Shown here one piece after another: positions 1 through 7,341 of a stretch of DNA of 64,000 nucleotides (positions are counted from its first letter, which is position 1; each line of letters starts with the position of its first letter). The stretch spans positions 134,393 through 198,392 of the forward strand of contig JALWTD010000014.1 of assembly GCA_027082925.1 (NCBI GenBank), in the 5' to 3' direction. Below the pieces are notes generated by a model. It was not told where the DNA came from. It saw only the letters and a program-made list of their open reading frames with translations, and made no database searches. This DNA comes from Flavobacteriaceae bacterium (GTDB taxonomy: Bacteria > Bacteroidota > Bacteroidia > Flavobacteriales > Flavobacteriaceae). The position numbers were made by a program, and so were the translations under genes.

Positions 1-1842
1 AGAAGCTTTCATTTAGGAGATACCGATAACGCCTTTGCTCATTGTGATTTTATAATAGAAGGCGAAACTTTTTCCAACGGACAAGAACATTTGTACCTAG
101 AAACGCAAGGATGTTATGCCGTACCTATGGAAAACGGAAATATCAAAATTACTTCTTCTACACAAGGACCTACATCTGTTCAAAAAATTACAGCAAGGGT
201 ATTGGGTGTACCTATGCACAAGATAGAAGTTGATGTTATTAGGCTTGGTGGCGGATTTGGAGGAAAAGAAGATCAAGCAACTCCCTGGGCTGTAATGGCC
301 GCCGTTGCTGTACAACATTTAAAAAAACCGGTCAAATTTGTTTTAAACAGGCATGATGATTTAAGAATGACCGGCAAGCGTCACCCTTACGAATCTACTT
401 TTAAAATAGGATTGACAAAAGATTTAAAAATAACTGCTTTTGAAGCTGAATTTTTACAAAACTCTGGTGCTGCCGCAGATTTATCTCCGGCCATAGCTGA
501 AAGAACTCTTTTTCATGCAACCAATAGTTACTATATACCAAATGTAAAAACAACGGTATTAAGTTGTAAAACAAATCTGCCTCCAAATACTGCTTTTAGA
601 GGTTTTGGCGGTCCGCAAGGGATGTTTGTTATAGAATCAGCCATCGCAAAGGCGGCACATATTATTGGAGTAGAGAAGGAGCGCATACAAGAAGCAAACC
701 TATTGGATGAGAATGACACTTTTTCGTACGGACAAATAGCAACACAGGTTGAGGCTAAAAATACTTGGCGTACAGCAGCATTAAATTTTAAACTCGAAAA
801 AATAGAACATGAAGTAAGAGATTTTAACGCACAAAACACGCAGTTTAAAAAAGGAGTTTCAATAATGCCTATCACATTTGGAATTTCTTTTACAAATACT
901 CCAATGAACAACGCAAGAGCACTTGTACATATTTACCAAGACGGAAGTGTAGGTGTTAGCACCGGCGCTGTTGAAATGGGACAAAGTGTAAATACTAAAA
1001 TGCTACAGGTTGCTTATAAAACACTTGGTATACATCCTTCAAAAGTAAAGCTAGAAACTACCAATACAACAAGAGTTGCTAACACATCGCCAACGGCTGC
1101 AAGTTCTACAGCTGATTTAAATGGAAAAGCTGTTTTAAAAGCATGTGAAACCCTTATTTCTAGACTGTCTGAAGTGGCTGCAAATATGCTTAACACAAAA
1201 GCTGGTGAAGTAAACTTTAAAAATGATGCGGTTTTTGTAAACAATAAAAAATCACCTATAACCTGGGAAGATGTTATTGCTCAAGCAATGCTAGACAGAG
1301 TTGCTTTAACCGAAAACGCACACTATACCACACCGGTAATCCATTTTGATAAAACCAAAGAAAAAGGGCACCCGTTTGCGTATCACGTGTACGGAACGGC
1401 AATAACCACTACTACCGTGAATTGTTTAACCGGAACTTACGAAATCGATAGCGTTAAAATAATACACGACTTTGGGAAAAGTATGAATCTAGGAATTGAC
1501 ATTGGACAAGTTGAAGGAGCCTTAATTCAAGGTATTGGCTGGATGACAATGGAAGAGATTTCCTATAATAAAGAAGGAAAACTACTATCCAACGCACTAT
1601 CTACATACAAAGTCCCTGATATTTTTTCGGTGCCTAAAACGGTAGAAATAGCTCCTTTAGAAACAAAAGGAAACGACATGGCTATTCTAAAATCTAAAGC
1701 TGTAGGAGAGCCTCCTTTAATGTATGGAATAGGTGCTTACTTTGCCATTCAAAATGCCGTAAAAGCATTTAATCCAAATTACGAACCAAAATTCCATGCA
1801 CCATTTACTCCTGAAAAAGTTTTAATGGGACTTTATGAATAA
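1..1842 (+). CDS. xdhB: Xanthine dehydrogenase, molybdopterin-binding large subunit (5' end cut by window)
   Basis: Oxidises hypoxanthine/xanthine to urate in purine breakdown; this subunit carries the molybdenum cofactor and acts with an FeS/FAD partner that must lie to the left. The frame is open to base 1, so about 613 residues are visible, while the family is usually about 750-800; the N-terminal part is missing. Visible cofactor-contact motifs are RLGGGFGGKE (about visible residues 81-90) and AFRGFGGPQG (about 197-206), and near the C-terminus KAVGEPPL holds the glutamate that acts as base in this family. No frame break is seen. Guanine deaminase at 2888-3364 supplies its substrate, which supports a purine role. 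Other molybdenum hydroxylases (aldehyde oxidase types) share the fold, but GEPPL and the neighbour favour xanthine. Confidence 0.9.
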   Translation, partial: RSFHLGDTDNAFAHCDFIIEGETFSNGQEHLYLETQGCYAVPMENGNIKITSSTQGPTSVQKITARVLGVPMHKIEVDVIRLGGGFGGKEDQATPWAVMAAVAVQHLKKPVKFVLNRHDDLRMTGKRHPYESTFKIGLTKDLKITAFEAEFLQNSGAAADLSPAIAERTLFHATNSYYIPNVKTTVLSCKTNLPPNTAFRGFGGPQGMFVIESAIAKAAHIIGVEKERIQEANLLDENDTFSYGQIATQVEAKNTWRTAALNFKLEKIEHEVRDFNAQNTQFKKGVSIMPITFGISFTNTPMNNARALVHIYQDGSVGVSTGAVEMGQSVNTKMLQVAYKTLGIHPSKVKLETTNTTRVANTSPTAASSTADLNGKAVLKACETLISRLSEVAANMLNTKAGEVNFKNDAVFVNNKKSPITWEDVIAQAMLDRVALTENAHYTTPVIHFDKTKEKGHPFAYHVYGTAITTTTVNCLTGTYEIDSVKIIHDFGKSMNLGIDIGQVEGALIQGIGWMTMEEISYNKEGKLLSNALSTYKVPDIFSVPKTVEIAPLETKGNDMAILKSKAVGEPPLMYGIGAYFAIQNAVKAFNPNYEPKFHAPFTPEKVLMGLYE

Positions 1843-1855
1843 ATAACATTTGTAA

Positions 1856-2383
1856 ATGGCTAAAACAATAATAGAAACCGATAGAATGATGCTAAGACCT
1901 TTTGAAATAAGTGATTTTAAAGAGGTCTATGAATTTAGCTCTAATAAAGATGTTCAAAAATATACCGGTGATAAAACCATTGAAACTTTACAGCAAGCCA
2001 AAGATTTAATAAAAAGGGTGTGGCTAAACGATTACAATACCTACGGCTATGGAAGATGGGCTGTAATTTATAAACCAAACAACAAACTTATTGGATTTGC
2101 CGGATTAAAATACTTACCCGAATTTAATGAAACCGATATTGGCTTCCGTTTTTTACCTTCATATTGGGGTAAAGGGCTAGCTTCCGAAGTTTCGGAAGAA
2201 ATTATTAAATACGGATTTAAAAAATTAAACCTCAAGCAAATTATAGGTATCGCAATGCCCGAAAATACAGCATCAAACAAAGTATTGCAAAAAACAGGAT
2301 TTCAGTTGTATAAAGTTGATGAGTATGATGGTGATGGGAAACCTTACAATTGGTACGTTATCGTTAATCCAAACAATAATTAA
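1856..2383 (+). CDS. GNAT acetyltransferase, RimJ/RimL type
   Basis: Transfers an acetyl group from acetyl-CoA to an amine; the substrate cannot be told from sequence. The 175 residues fit the RimJ/RimL-like GNAT family: the N-terminal beta strand ETDRMMLRPFEISDF is typical, and YWGKGLASEV (about residues 102-111) is the acetyl-CoA pyrophosphate-binding loop (Q/RxxGxG/A form). The late motif ENTASNKVLQKTGF is the usual family signature. It starts 13 bases after the xanthine dehydrogenase stop, so it is probably co-transcribed, although no functional link is evident. Members of this family acetylate ribosomal proteins, antibiotics or small metabolites. Confidence 0.88.
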   Translation: MAKTIIETDRMMLRPFEISDFKEVYEFSSNKDVQKYTGDKTIETLQQAKDLIKRVWLNDYNTYGYGRWAVIYKPNNKLIGFAGLKYLPEFNETDIGFRFLPSYWGKGLASEVSEEIIKYGFKKLNLKQIIGIAMPENTASNKVLQKTGFQLYKVDEYDGDGKPYNWYVIVNPNNN

Positions 2384-2481
2384 CAAATTAAAAACTTTAA
2401 GCTATCAAAAATTACACAACATCTAACATTTTAAAGGGTGCTATAATTTACAGTGCCGGAGATAGTATTGCAGCCTTATTT

Positions 2482-2886
2482 TTGAATGAGTTTATGTGGA
2501 GTAGGCTAATTGGTATGGTACTAATAGGAGCCACTTTATATGCCTTCGAAATTCCAAATTATTTTAAATGGATTGATCAAAAAACAAAAAAAATGCAGGG
2601 AATTACTCTTACACTAAGTAAAACACTACTCGCTATTGTGTATTTTAATCCGCTTTGGATTGCGCGGCATTTATTTTTTATAAAAGTATTTTCAGGTAAT
2701 TTTTCTGCAATTAACACGCATTTATTAGAAATTGCTATGTGGTCCTTTTTGGTAAATATCCCTATTTCCTTTTTGGCTAACTTCTTAATTCAAAACAAAG
2801 TACAGTTAAAATGGAGATTTTTAGCAAGTGCTATCTTTTCTGCATTAATGGCAATTTATTACGCATTAAGCGAAGTTATCTTTTAA
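2482..2886 (+). CDS. Small multi-pass membrane protein, faint Mpv17/PMP22 resemblance; true start probably further upstream
   Basis: Role unknown. The 134 residues from the TTG at 2482 contain three or four hydrophobic segments (about 8-26, 40-66, 81-103, 110-130). The same frame stays open upstream to 2401, directly after a stop at 2398, and reads as plausible protein (KNYTTSNILKGAIIYSAGD), but has no ATG, GTG or TTG before 2482. The natural start would be the ATC at 2404, giving 160 residues. The pattern GD-IA..., R-IGM-LIGA-LYAFEIPNYF-W-D early and a W...NIPISFLANFLI stretch late recalls the eukaryotic Mpv17/PMP22 layout; this is inference. Its stop is one base from the convergent guanine deaminase stop. 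Confidence 0.65.
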   Translation: MNEFMWSRLIGMVLIGATLYAFEIPNYFKWIDQKTKKMQGITLTLSKTLLAIVYFNPLWIARHLFFIKVFSGNFSAINTHLLEIAMWSFLVNIPISFLANFLIQNKVQLKWRFLASAIFSALMAIYYALSEVIF

Positions 2887-2887
2887 A

Positions 2888-3364
2888 CTAATACTCCGTC
2901 TTATCTTCTTTGTTTTTCCAATTATCAAAAACGGTTAGTGCCTCTTTTTGCATAAGTTGAACAAACTTAATCTGTCTGTCCTCAATATTTTTTTCAATCT
3001 CATTATAAATAAACTGATCATCAAAATCTATTGCTGCCGCATCTTCTCTGTTACAAGCATAAAATACTTTTTCAGGACGTGCCCAATAAATAGCACCTAA
3101 ACACATAGGGCAAGGTTCACAAGAAGTATAAATTACACAATCCTTTAACTGAAATGTTTCTAGCTTTTCGCAAGCTTTTCGTATTGCAACTACTTCGGCG
3201 TGTGCTGTTGGATCGTTAACAGAAGTTACGCTATTATAACCTTCAGCTATAATTTCCCCATCTTTTACAACTACAGCTCCAAAAGGACCTCCTGCATTTG
3301 ATTTCATACCTTCATTAGCTAACTCAATGGCTCTTTTCATAAACTGTAAATCTTTATCTGTCAT
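2888..3364 (-). CDS. guaD: Guanine deaminase (CDA-fold nucleoside deaminase)
   Basis: Deaminates guanine to xanthine in the cytosol. With the ATG at 3364 it is 158 residues, matching Bacillus subtilis GuaD in length and in pattern. Zinc ligands are visible: His55 with catalytic Glu57 in PTAHAEVVAIRKA, and Cys85/Cys88 in CEPCPMCLGAIYWARP. The C-terminal DDQFIYNEI segment and final EY are also GuaD-like, unlike TadA. A longer open frame runs to 3445, but it would cross the tRNA-Leu gene, so the internal ATG is chosen. Xanthine dehydrogenase at 1-1842 would take the product onward. tRNA adenosine deaminase is the alternative, judged unlikely. Confidence 0.88.
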   Translation of the reverse strand: MTDKDLQFMKRAIELANEGMKSNAGGPFGAVVVKDGEIIAEGYNSVTSVNDPTAHAEVVAIRKACEKLETFQLKDCVIYTSCEPCPMCLGAIYWARPEKVFYACNREDAAAIDFDDQFIYNEIEKNIEDRQIKFVQLMQKEALTVFDNWKNKEDKTEY

Positions 3365-3418
3365 TTTTTTAGGTTTTATTAGGAGTTTAAATAAAAGAAG
3401 TTTTATAGTCTTTTTTTG

Positions 3419-3503
3419 TGCGCGTAACTGGATTCGAACCAGCACGTTCTAAGCGAACACCAGCCCCTCAAGCTGGCGCGTCTACCAATTCCGCCATACG
3501 CGC
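3419..3503 (-). tRNA. tRNA-Leu (anticodon GAG)
   Basis: The complement folds as an 85-nt class II tRNA. The acceptor stem GCGCGTA pairs with TACGCGC, with discriminator A. The anticodon stem CCAGC/GCTGG encloses the loop TTGAGGG, giving anticodon GAG (leucine). A long variable arm is present and the T loop contains GGTTCGAATCC. The 3' CCA is not encoded. It lies 50 bases downstream of tRNA-Lys on the same strand. Confidence 0.96.
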
Positions 3504-3523
3504 TTTATAAAGCTTCAAAATAA

Positions 3524-3552
3524 AAAAAGTCAAGCAATAAGCTCAACTTTTT
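3524..3552 (-). terminator. Imperfect hairpin between the two tRNA genes
   Basis: AAAAAGT pairs with ACTTTTT around an inner AGC/GCT stem and an AATAA loop, with a two-base mismatch. It follows the 3' end of tRNA-Lys and could end its transcript, or be a processing structure in a two-tRNA transcript. The mismatch makes this weak. Confidence 0.35.
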
Positions 3553-3553
3553 G

Positions 3554-3626
3554 TGACCTGGCTGGGGCTCGAACCCAGGACCACCTCCTTAAAAGGGAGG
3601 TGCTCTACCAACTGAGCTACCAGGTC
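3554..3626 (-). tRNA. tRNA-Lys (anticodon TTT)
   Basis: The complement folds as a 73-nt tRNA: acceptor GACCTGG with CCAGGTC and discriminator A, D arm TAGCTCAGTTGGTAGAGCA, anticodon stem closed by CCTCC/GGAGG around CTTTTAA (anticodon TTT, lysine), T arm GGGTTCGAGCCC. CCA is not encoded. Confidence 0.96.
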
Positions 3627-3741
3627 ATCTTTTCCCTTTTCACAATTGCGAGTGCAAATATACTATCAAAACTTTAGATAACAAGTTTTTTGTACCTTTT
3701 TTTGTCGATATTTGTACTTTAATTCTTTTGACTCAAAACAC

Positions 3742-4251
3742 ATGAAAATAGTACTAATGGGATATATGGCCTCCGGAAAATCTGTAATAGGCAACACCTT
3801 GGCCGAATTATTAAACCTGCCTTTTATTGATTTGGATAATTATATAGAAGAAGAGGAGCAAATGACTATTTCTGATATTTTTAGTAAGAAAGGTGAGATT
3901 TACTTTCGAAAAATAGAAAATAGGTATCTTGATTTATTGTTAAACAAAGATGCTAATTTTATATTATCATTAGGTGGCGGCACACCTTGTTATGCTAATA
4001 ATTTAAAGCTTATCACCTATAAATCAACGGCTATTTATTTAAATGCTTCCATAAATACAATTTACGAAAGACTACTTCAGGAACGTGAAAAAAGACCTAT
4101 TGTAATGAATATTAAAGACACTCATTTAAAAGAATTTATTGCGAAACATCTTTTTGAGCGAAATCCTTTTTACCAAGAAGCACACTACCAAGTTAGCGTA
4201 GATAATAAAAGTGTAAAAGAAGTTATTGACGAAATTATCCAGTTACTCTAA
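3742..4251 (+). CDS. aroK: Shikimate kinase
   Basis: Phosphorylates shikimate with ATP in the chorismate pathway. From the ATG at 3742 it is 169 residues, normal for the family. The P-loop GYMASGKS spans residues 7-14. FIDLDNYIEEEE supplies the magnesium/shikimate aspartates and LSLGGGTP the substrate-binding glycines; the REKRPIV lid with its arginine is present. An earlier in-frame start at 3712 would add ten poorly conserved residues and sits on an AT-rich promoter-like region, so it is rejected. AroB, the second pathway enzyme, is at 56378-57445. Its stop overlaps the convergent phosphoribosyltransferase by 9 bases. Confidence 0.93.
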   Translation: MKIVLMGYMASGKSVIGNTLAELLNLPFIDLDNYIEEEEQMTISDIFSKKGEIYFRKIENRYLDLLLNKDANFILSLGGGTPCYANNLKLITYKSTAIYLNASINTIYERLLQEREKRPIVMNIKDTHLKEFIAKHLFERNPFYQEAHYQVSVDNKSVKEVIDEIIQLL

Positions 4252-4743
4252 CACTGCATATGCGGTTTTAGTTTCAAAAACAACGGTTACATGTTCATGC
4301 ATTGATGTTGAAAGCGATATTCCCTTAAAATCGGCTTTAACAGGGAATTTTTTATGATTTCGATTAACCAAAACAGCTGTTTTAAATTGTTTAAGCGGAA
4401 CTTCTAAAAAGTGTTTTATACCATAAATTAATGTAGTTCCTGAATTTAAAACATCGTCTACAAGCACAACCGATTTGTTTTTATAGTCCTCTGAAGCTAA
4501 ACTTGTAGTAATTTTAGCTAACGGATTCTTTTTATCTATTAAAACCTCACATAAAGAAATAGTAAGAGCTGGTGCTATTTCTGATAAATATTTTGACAAA
4601 TATTTCGCAAACGTATATCCATTTCCTGTAATACCTGCCAACACAATTTCGGTTTCATTACAGTTGGTTTCGTATATTTGATACGCAATTCTTCTTGTTT
4701 TATTTACTATTTGCTCGTTTGTTAAAATAATTGAATTATCCAT
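4243..4743 (-). CDS. Phosphoribosyltransferase family protein (PyrR/hypoxanthine PRT-like)
   Basis: A type I phosphoribosyltransferase fold of 166 residues. The PRPP-binding motif SVVLVDDVLNSGTTL lies at about residues 91-105, preceded by a hydrophobic strand TEIVLAGITGNGYTFAKYL containing the first PRPP loop. The family includes PyrR, hypoxanthine and xanthine phosphoribosyltransferases; the substrate cannot be decided here. Its start overlaps the stop of the upstream methyltransferase by one base, and that gene overlaps the S4 protein, so the three form one tightly packed operon on the minus strand. It is convergent with aroK. Confidence 0.8.
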   Translation of the reverse strand: MDNSIILTNEQIVNKTRRIAYQIYETNCNETEIVLAGITGNGYTFAKYLSKYLSEIAPALTISLCEVLIDKKNPLAKITTSLASEDYKNKSVVLVDDVLNSGTTLIYGIKHFLEVPLKQFKTAVLVNRNHKKFPVKADFKGISLSTSMHEHVTVVFETKTAYAVLE

Positions 4744-5348
4744 TAGTTATTTTTTTCAAATATAAAAAACAATTCTCTTCCATCTCTAGGTTTAATTGAA
4801 CTGTAGCATCTTTCCAATATTTTAATTGAAAATTTTTCTTTAAACAATGCTAAATACGAATTTAAACTACCTCCATAAGGTGGTCCTTGGGCTGTTAGCT
4901 CAAAATCAAACAACAAACCTACCAGTTTTCCTTTTTCTTTTAAAAGCTGATACATTTTAGCAACGTACTTTTTGCGTAGAGAAGGGTGTAAGGCACAAAA
5001 AAAAGTTTGTTCTATAATTAAATCGTAAGTATTGCTGTGCTCAAAAAAATCTTCTTGAACTAATTGTTCTTCAGGAAAATTAGGCGCTCTTTTACGAATA
5101 TTTTGAAGTGGTTGATGCGCTAAATCTAAAACCGTAATATTTTTAAAGCCATTTTTAAATAAATATTCGGCTTCATAACCATTTCCTGCTCCGGGAATTA
5201 ATATTGAAAGTTCTTTATTACAAAGTTGATTTACATAGTCTTTAATAGGTGGCGAAACGTATCCAATATCCCATCCTATGGTATTGTTTTTATAATTTTG
5301 CTCCCAAAATGATTGTTGTAAATCTTCTTTTTTATTCTTGAAATCCAT
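4743..5348 (-). CDS. TPMT-family SAM-dependent methyltransferase
   Basis: The 201 residues match the thiopurine S-methyltransferase-like family. There is an N-terminal FWEQNY...IGWDIGYVSPP signature, the SAM-binding loop ILIPGAGNGYEAEYL (about 49-63, GAGNG being the glycine loop), and an acidic strand end VLDLAH. A conserved EQTFFCALHPSLR segment follows. In other organisms members methylate thiol- or metalloid-type compounds; the substrate here is unknown. It overlaps the S4-protein gene by 17 bases and the phosphoribosyltransferase by one base. Confidence 0.85.
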   Translation of the reverse strand: MDFKNKKEDLQQSFWEQNYKNNTIGWDIGYVSPPIKDYVNQLCNKELSILIPGAGNGYEAEYLFKNGFKNITVLDLAHQPLQNIRKRAPNFPEEQLVQEDFFEHSNTYDLIIEQTFFCALHPSLRKKYVAKMYQLLKEKGKLVGLLFDFELTAQGPPYGGSLNSYLALFKEKFSIKILERCYSSIKPRDGRELFFIFEKNN

Positions 5349-5694
5349 CTAAATCGCGTCTGTCTTTTTTAGTAGGTCGTCCCATTCCTTTTTTACGGTA
5401 ATAATCTTTTGAATATTTTAATAACTCAAATTTTTCAAATTCACTCTCCGGTGTCAAATCTTTTCTATATAAATCTACCAACTTTGCTCCAACACGGTTC
5501 GCCGGAATGTCTAACACTTTAAATTTGTAATTAATTTGATTTTTTCGAACGGTAACTTCTTCACCGTTAAAAACTAATTTTGAAGGCTTTACGTGATCTC
5601 CATTTATTTTTACATGTCCCTTTTTACAAGCTTCCGTAGCTATATTTCTAGTTTTAAAATATCGTATACACCACAAATATTTATCAATTCTCAT
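5332..5694 (-). CDS. S4-domain RNA-binding protein, Hsp15/HslR-like
   Basis: A 120-residue protein that opens directly with an S4 RNA-binding domain (MRIDKYLWCIRYFKTRNIAT, then GHVKINGDHVKPSKLV). A basic tail follows, ending near KKGMGRPTKKDRRDLDGF. This is the layout of heat-shock protein 15, which in E. coli binds stalled 50S subunits carrying nascent chain; transfer of that role is inference. It is the first gene of the minus-strand trio with the methyltransferase and phosphoribosyltransferase. Confidence 0.87.
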   Translation of the reverse strand: MRIDKYLWCIRYFKTRNIATEACKKGHVKINGDHVKPSKLVFNGEEVTVRKNQINYKFKVLDIPANRVGAKLVDLYRKDLTPESEFEKFELLKYSKDYYRKKGMGRPTKKDRRDLDGFQE

Positions 5695-5773
5695 ATAATA
5701 AAGTTAAAATTTAACTTTTCTCTTTTAACAAAGGTATGAAAATAGTATCTTGCGCACTTAAAATTTATATTAA

Positions 5774-6598
5774 ATGAAGTTTAAAAGTTTATTTCTTATT
5801 GTAGTCTCGGGTATTGTCTTATACGCGTGTAATAATGACAATAACACCGAAGTATTTGATGCTGCAGAACAAGCATTAATTGATGACGATGCACTTGTTG
5901 AGTACCTACAAACACATTACTTAAATCCTGATGATGATGGAATTTGGACGATTACCAACGGAGAAACACCGTTAATGGATCAAGTTAGTGTGCAAAATAT
6001 TACAAAAGATGATATTGCGTATAAACTATACTATTTAAAGCAAAGTGATGGTGTTACATCTTCACCTTCGAGAGCCGATTCTGTGTTAACAACATATACC
6101 GGAATGCTTCTAGATAGTACTGTTTTTGACTCTAGATCTACCTTTACTTGGTTCGCATTAACAAATGTTATTGACGGATGGAGTTATGGGTTTACACACT
6201 TTAAAGGAGGAAATATTATTGTAAATCCTGATGAATCTTTTTACTACGAAAACTACGGAAAAGGGCTTTTATTTATCCCTTCTGGATTAGCGTATGGAAA
6301 TATTAATCAAATTACGATTCCTTCAAATTCTCCGCTAATCTTTCAAATTACACTAAACGATGTAAATCAAGCTGACCACGATAACGACGGTGTATTATCT
6401 ATTTTAGAAGATATTGATGGTGATGGCGATGTTAGAAATGATGACAGTGATGAAGACGGACTTCCGGATTACTTAGATGTTGATGATGATAATGATGATA
6501 TTCTTACCATAGATGAAGATACTGATGGTGACGGAAACCCAATGAATGATGATACCGATGGTGATGGTATTCCTAACTACTTAGATAGCGATAGCTAA
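5774..6598 (+). CDS. FKBP-type peptidyl-prolyl isomerase lipoprotein with C-terminal calcium-type repeats
   Basis: Predicted surface or periplasmic foldase. Signal sequence with lipobox ending at Cys19 (VLYAC), then an acidic segment. An FKBP-like domain follows at about 90-200 (GMLLDSTVFDSRSTFTW..., then GKGLLFIPSGLAYG and FQITLNDV). The last 70 residues (about 205-274) are Asp/Gly-rich DxDxDG repeats like thrombospondin type 3 calcium repeats (DNDGVLS, DGDGDV, DEDGLPDYLD, DGDGIPNYLD). The repeat tail on an FKBP lipoprotein suggests a calcium-stabilised extracellular spacer. It is convergent with the barrel gene through a shared perfect hairpin. Other FKBP lipoproteins of this phylum serve gliding/secretion; no such link is visible here. 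Confidence 0.85.
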   Translation: MKFKSLFLIVVSGIVLYACNNDNNTEVFDAAEQALIDDDALVEYLQTHYLNPDDDGIWTITNGETPLMDQVSVQNITKDDIAYKLYYLKQSDGVTSSPSRADSVLTTYTGMLLDSTVFDSRSTFTWFALTNVIDGWSYGFTHFKGGNIIVNPDESFYYENYGKGLLFIPSGLAYGNINQITIPSNSPLIFQITLNDVNQADHDNDGVLSILEDIDGDGDVRNDDSDEDGLPDYLDVDDDNDDILTIDEDTDGDGNPMNDDTDGDGIPNYLDSDS

Positions 6599-6613
6599 AA
6601 AACAAATAAAACT

Positions 6614-6645
6614 AAAAAAGGCGTCTTAATTAAGACGCCTTTTTT
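6614..6645. terminator. Bidirectional rho-independent terminator, perfect 32-bp palindrome
   Basis: A G+C-rich stem GGCGTCTTAA with its exact complement is flanked by six A and six T, so it works on both strands. It lies between the convergent FKBP (plus) and barrel (minus) genes. Confidence 0.9.
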
Positions 6646-6663
6646 TATAAACTAGTTTTTAGT

Positions 6664-7290
6664 TTATGATTTTTTATTTGAAAGTCTGTACGACAAACTA
6701 AAAATAATTTGTTCTGGTCTAGAATCGATACGATAAGCAGGAGTCGTAACAATATCGTTTACAAATTCTGCTTCATTAGTACTCAAACCTCGTTCGTAAC
6801 GTACATCTAATCCTAGTCGTCCAATTTCAACAGACGCTCCTATATTCATTCCAACGGTAAAGTCGTTTTCAATATTATTAAAGCTCAATCCGTTTAATTC
6901 GTTATCTAAAACGTATTGAAATGCCGGACCTGCAAAAATATGTAACGGCCCAATCACTCTAATTCCCACCAATACAGGCATATCTAGTTTAGATATTTTG
7001 TAGTCTTCTAATGTTGAGTTTAACTCGTATTCACTAGTTGTTTTTGTGTAAACCAATTCTGGTCTAACATAAATAGGACCTAAATCAATTTTTCCATAAA
7101 AACCAACATTAAACCCCGATTTCCCTTTTCCCTTATTATCAATAACTGTTTTAGTGTTATTAATAAACTCTGAAAGCTCTCCGTTTGAGTTATAACTTAA
7201 CCCAAACTTAAACCCAAATCCACTTTGCGCTGTTGACAGTCCAATAAAAGAAATAAATAGTATTGAAAATAATACAAACCTTTTTTTCAT
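6664..7290 (-). CDS. Outer-membrane beta-barrel protein (porin-like family)
   Basis: A 208-residue exported protein: signal peptide MKKRFVLFSILFISFIGLSTAQ, then alternating strands rich in aromatic/glycine pairs (GFGFKFGLSYNSNG, GFNVGFYGKIDLG, YVRPELVYTKT, DFTVGMNIGASVEIG, LDVRYERGLS). It ends in IIFSLSYRLSNKKS. Length and pattern fit the small outer-membrane barrel family PF13568 common in Bacteroidota. Function is unknown. It is probably the last gene before the shared hairpin with the FKBP lipoprotein. Confidence 0.82.
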   Translation of the reverse strand: MKKRFVLFSILFISFIGLSTAQSGFGFKFGLSYNSNGELSEFINNTKTVIDNKGKGKSGFNVGFYGKIDLGPIYVRPELVYTKTTSEYELNSTLEDYKISKLDMPVLVGIRVIGPLHIFAGPAFQYVLDNELNGLSFNNIENDFTVGMNIGASVEIGRLGLDVRYERGLSTNEAEFVNDIVTTPAYRIDSRPEQIIFSLSYRLSNKKS

Positions 7291-7341
7291 AAAAATATAA
7301 TTTTAAAGTTACAATGACTGTAAAACGCAAAAAAGATATCT

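Noticed and set aside
531-911. Long antisense frame in xanthine dehydrogenase (and similar frames inside clpB, rmuC and the M1 gene)
   Set aside because: These are shadows of strongly conserved genes on the other strand and show no family features of their own.
3365-3445. Extended start of guanine deaminase
   Set aside because: It would translate through the 3' part of tRNA-Leu; the internal ATG matches the family.
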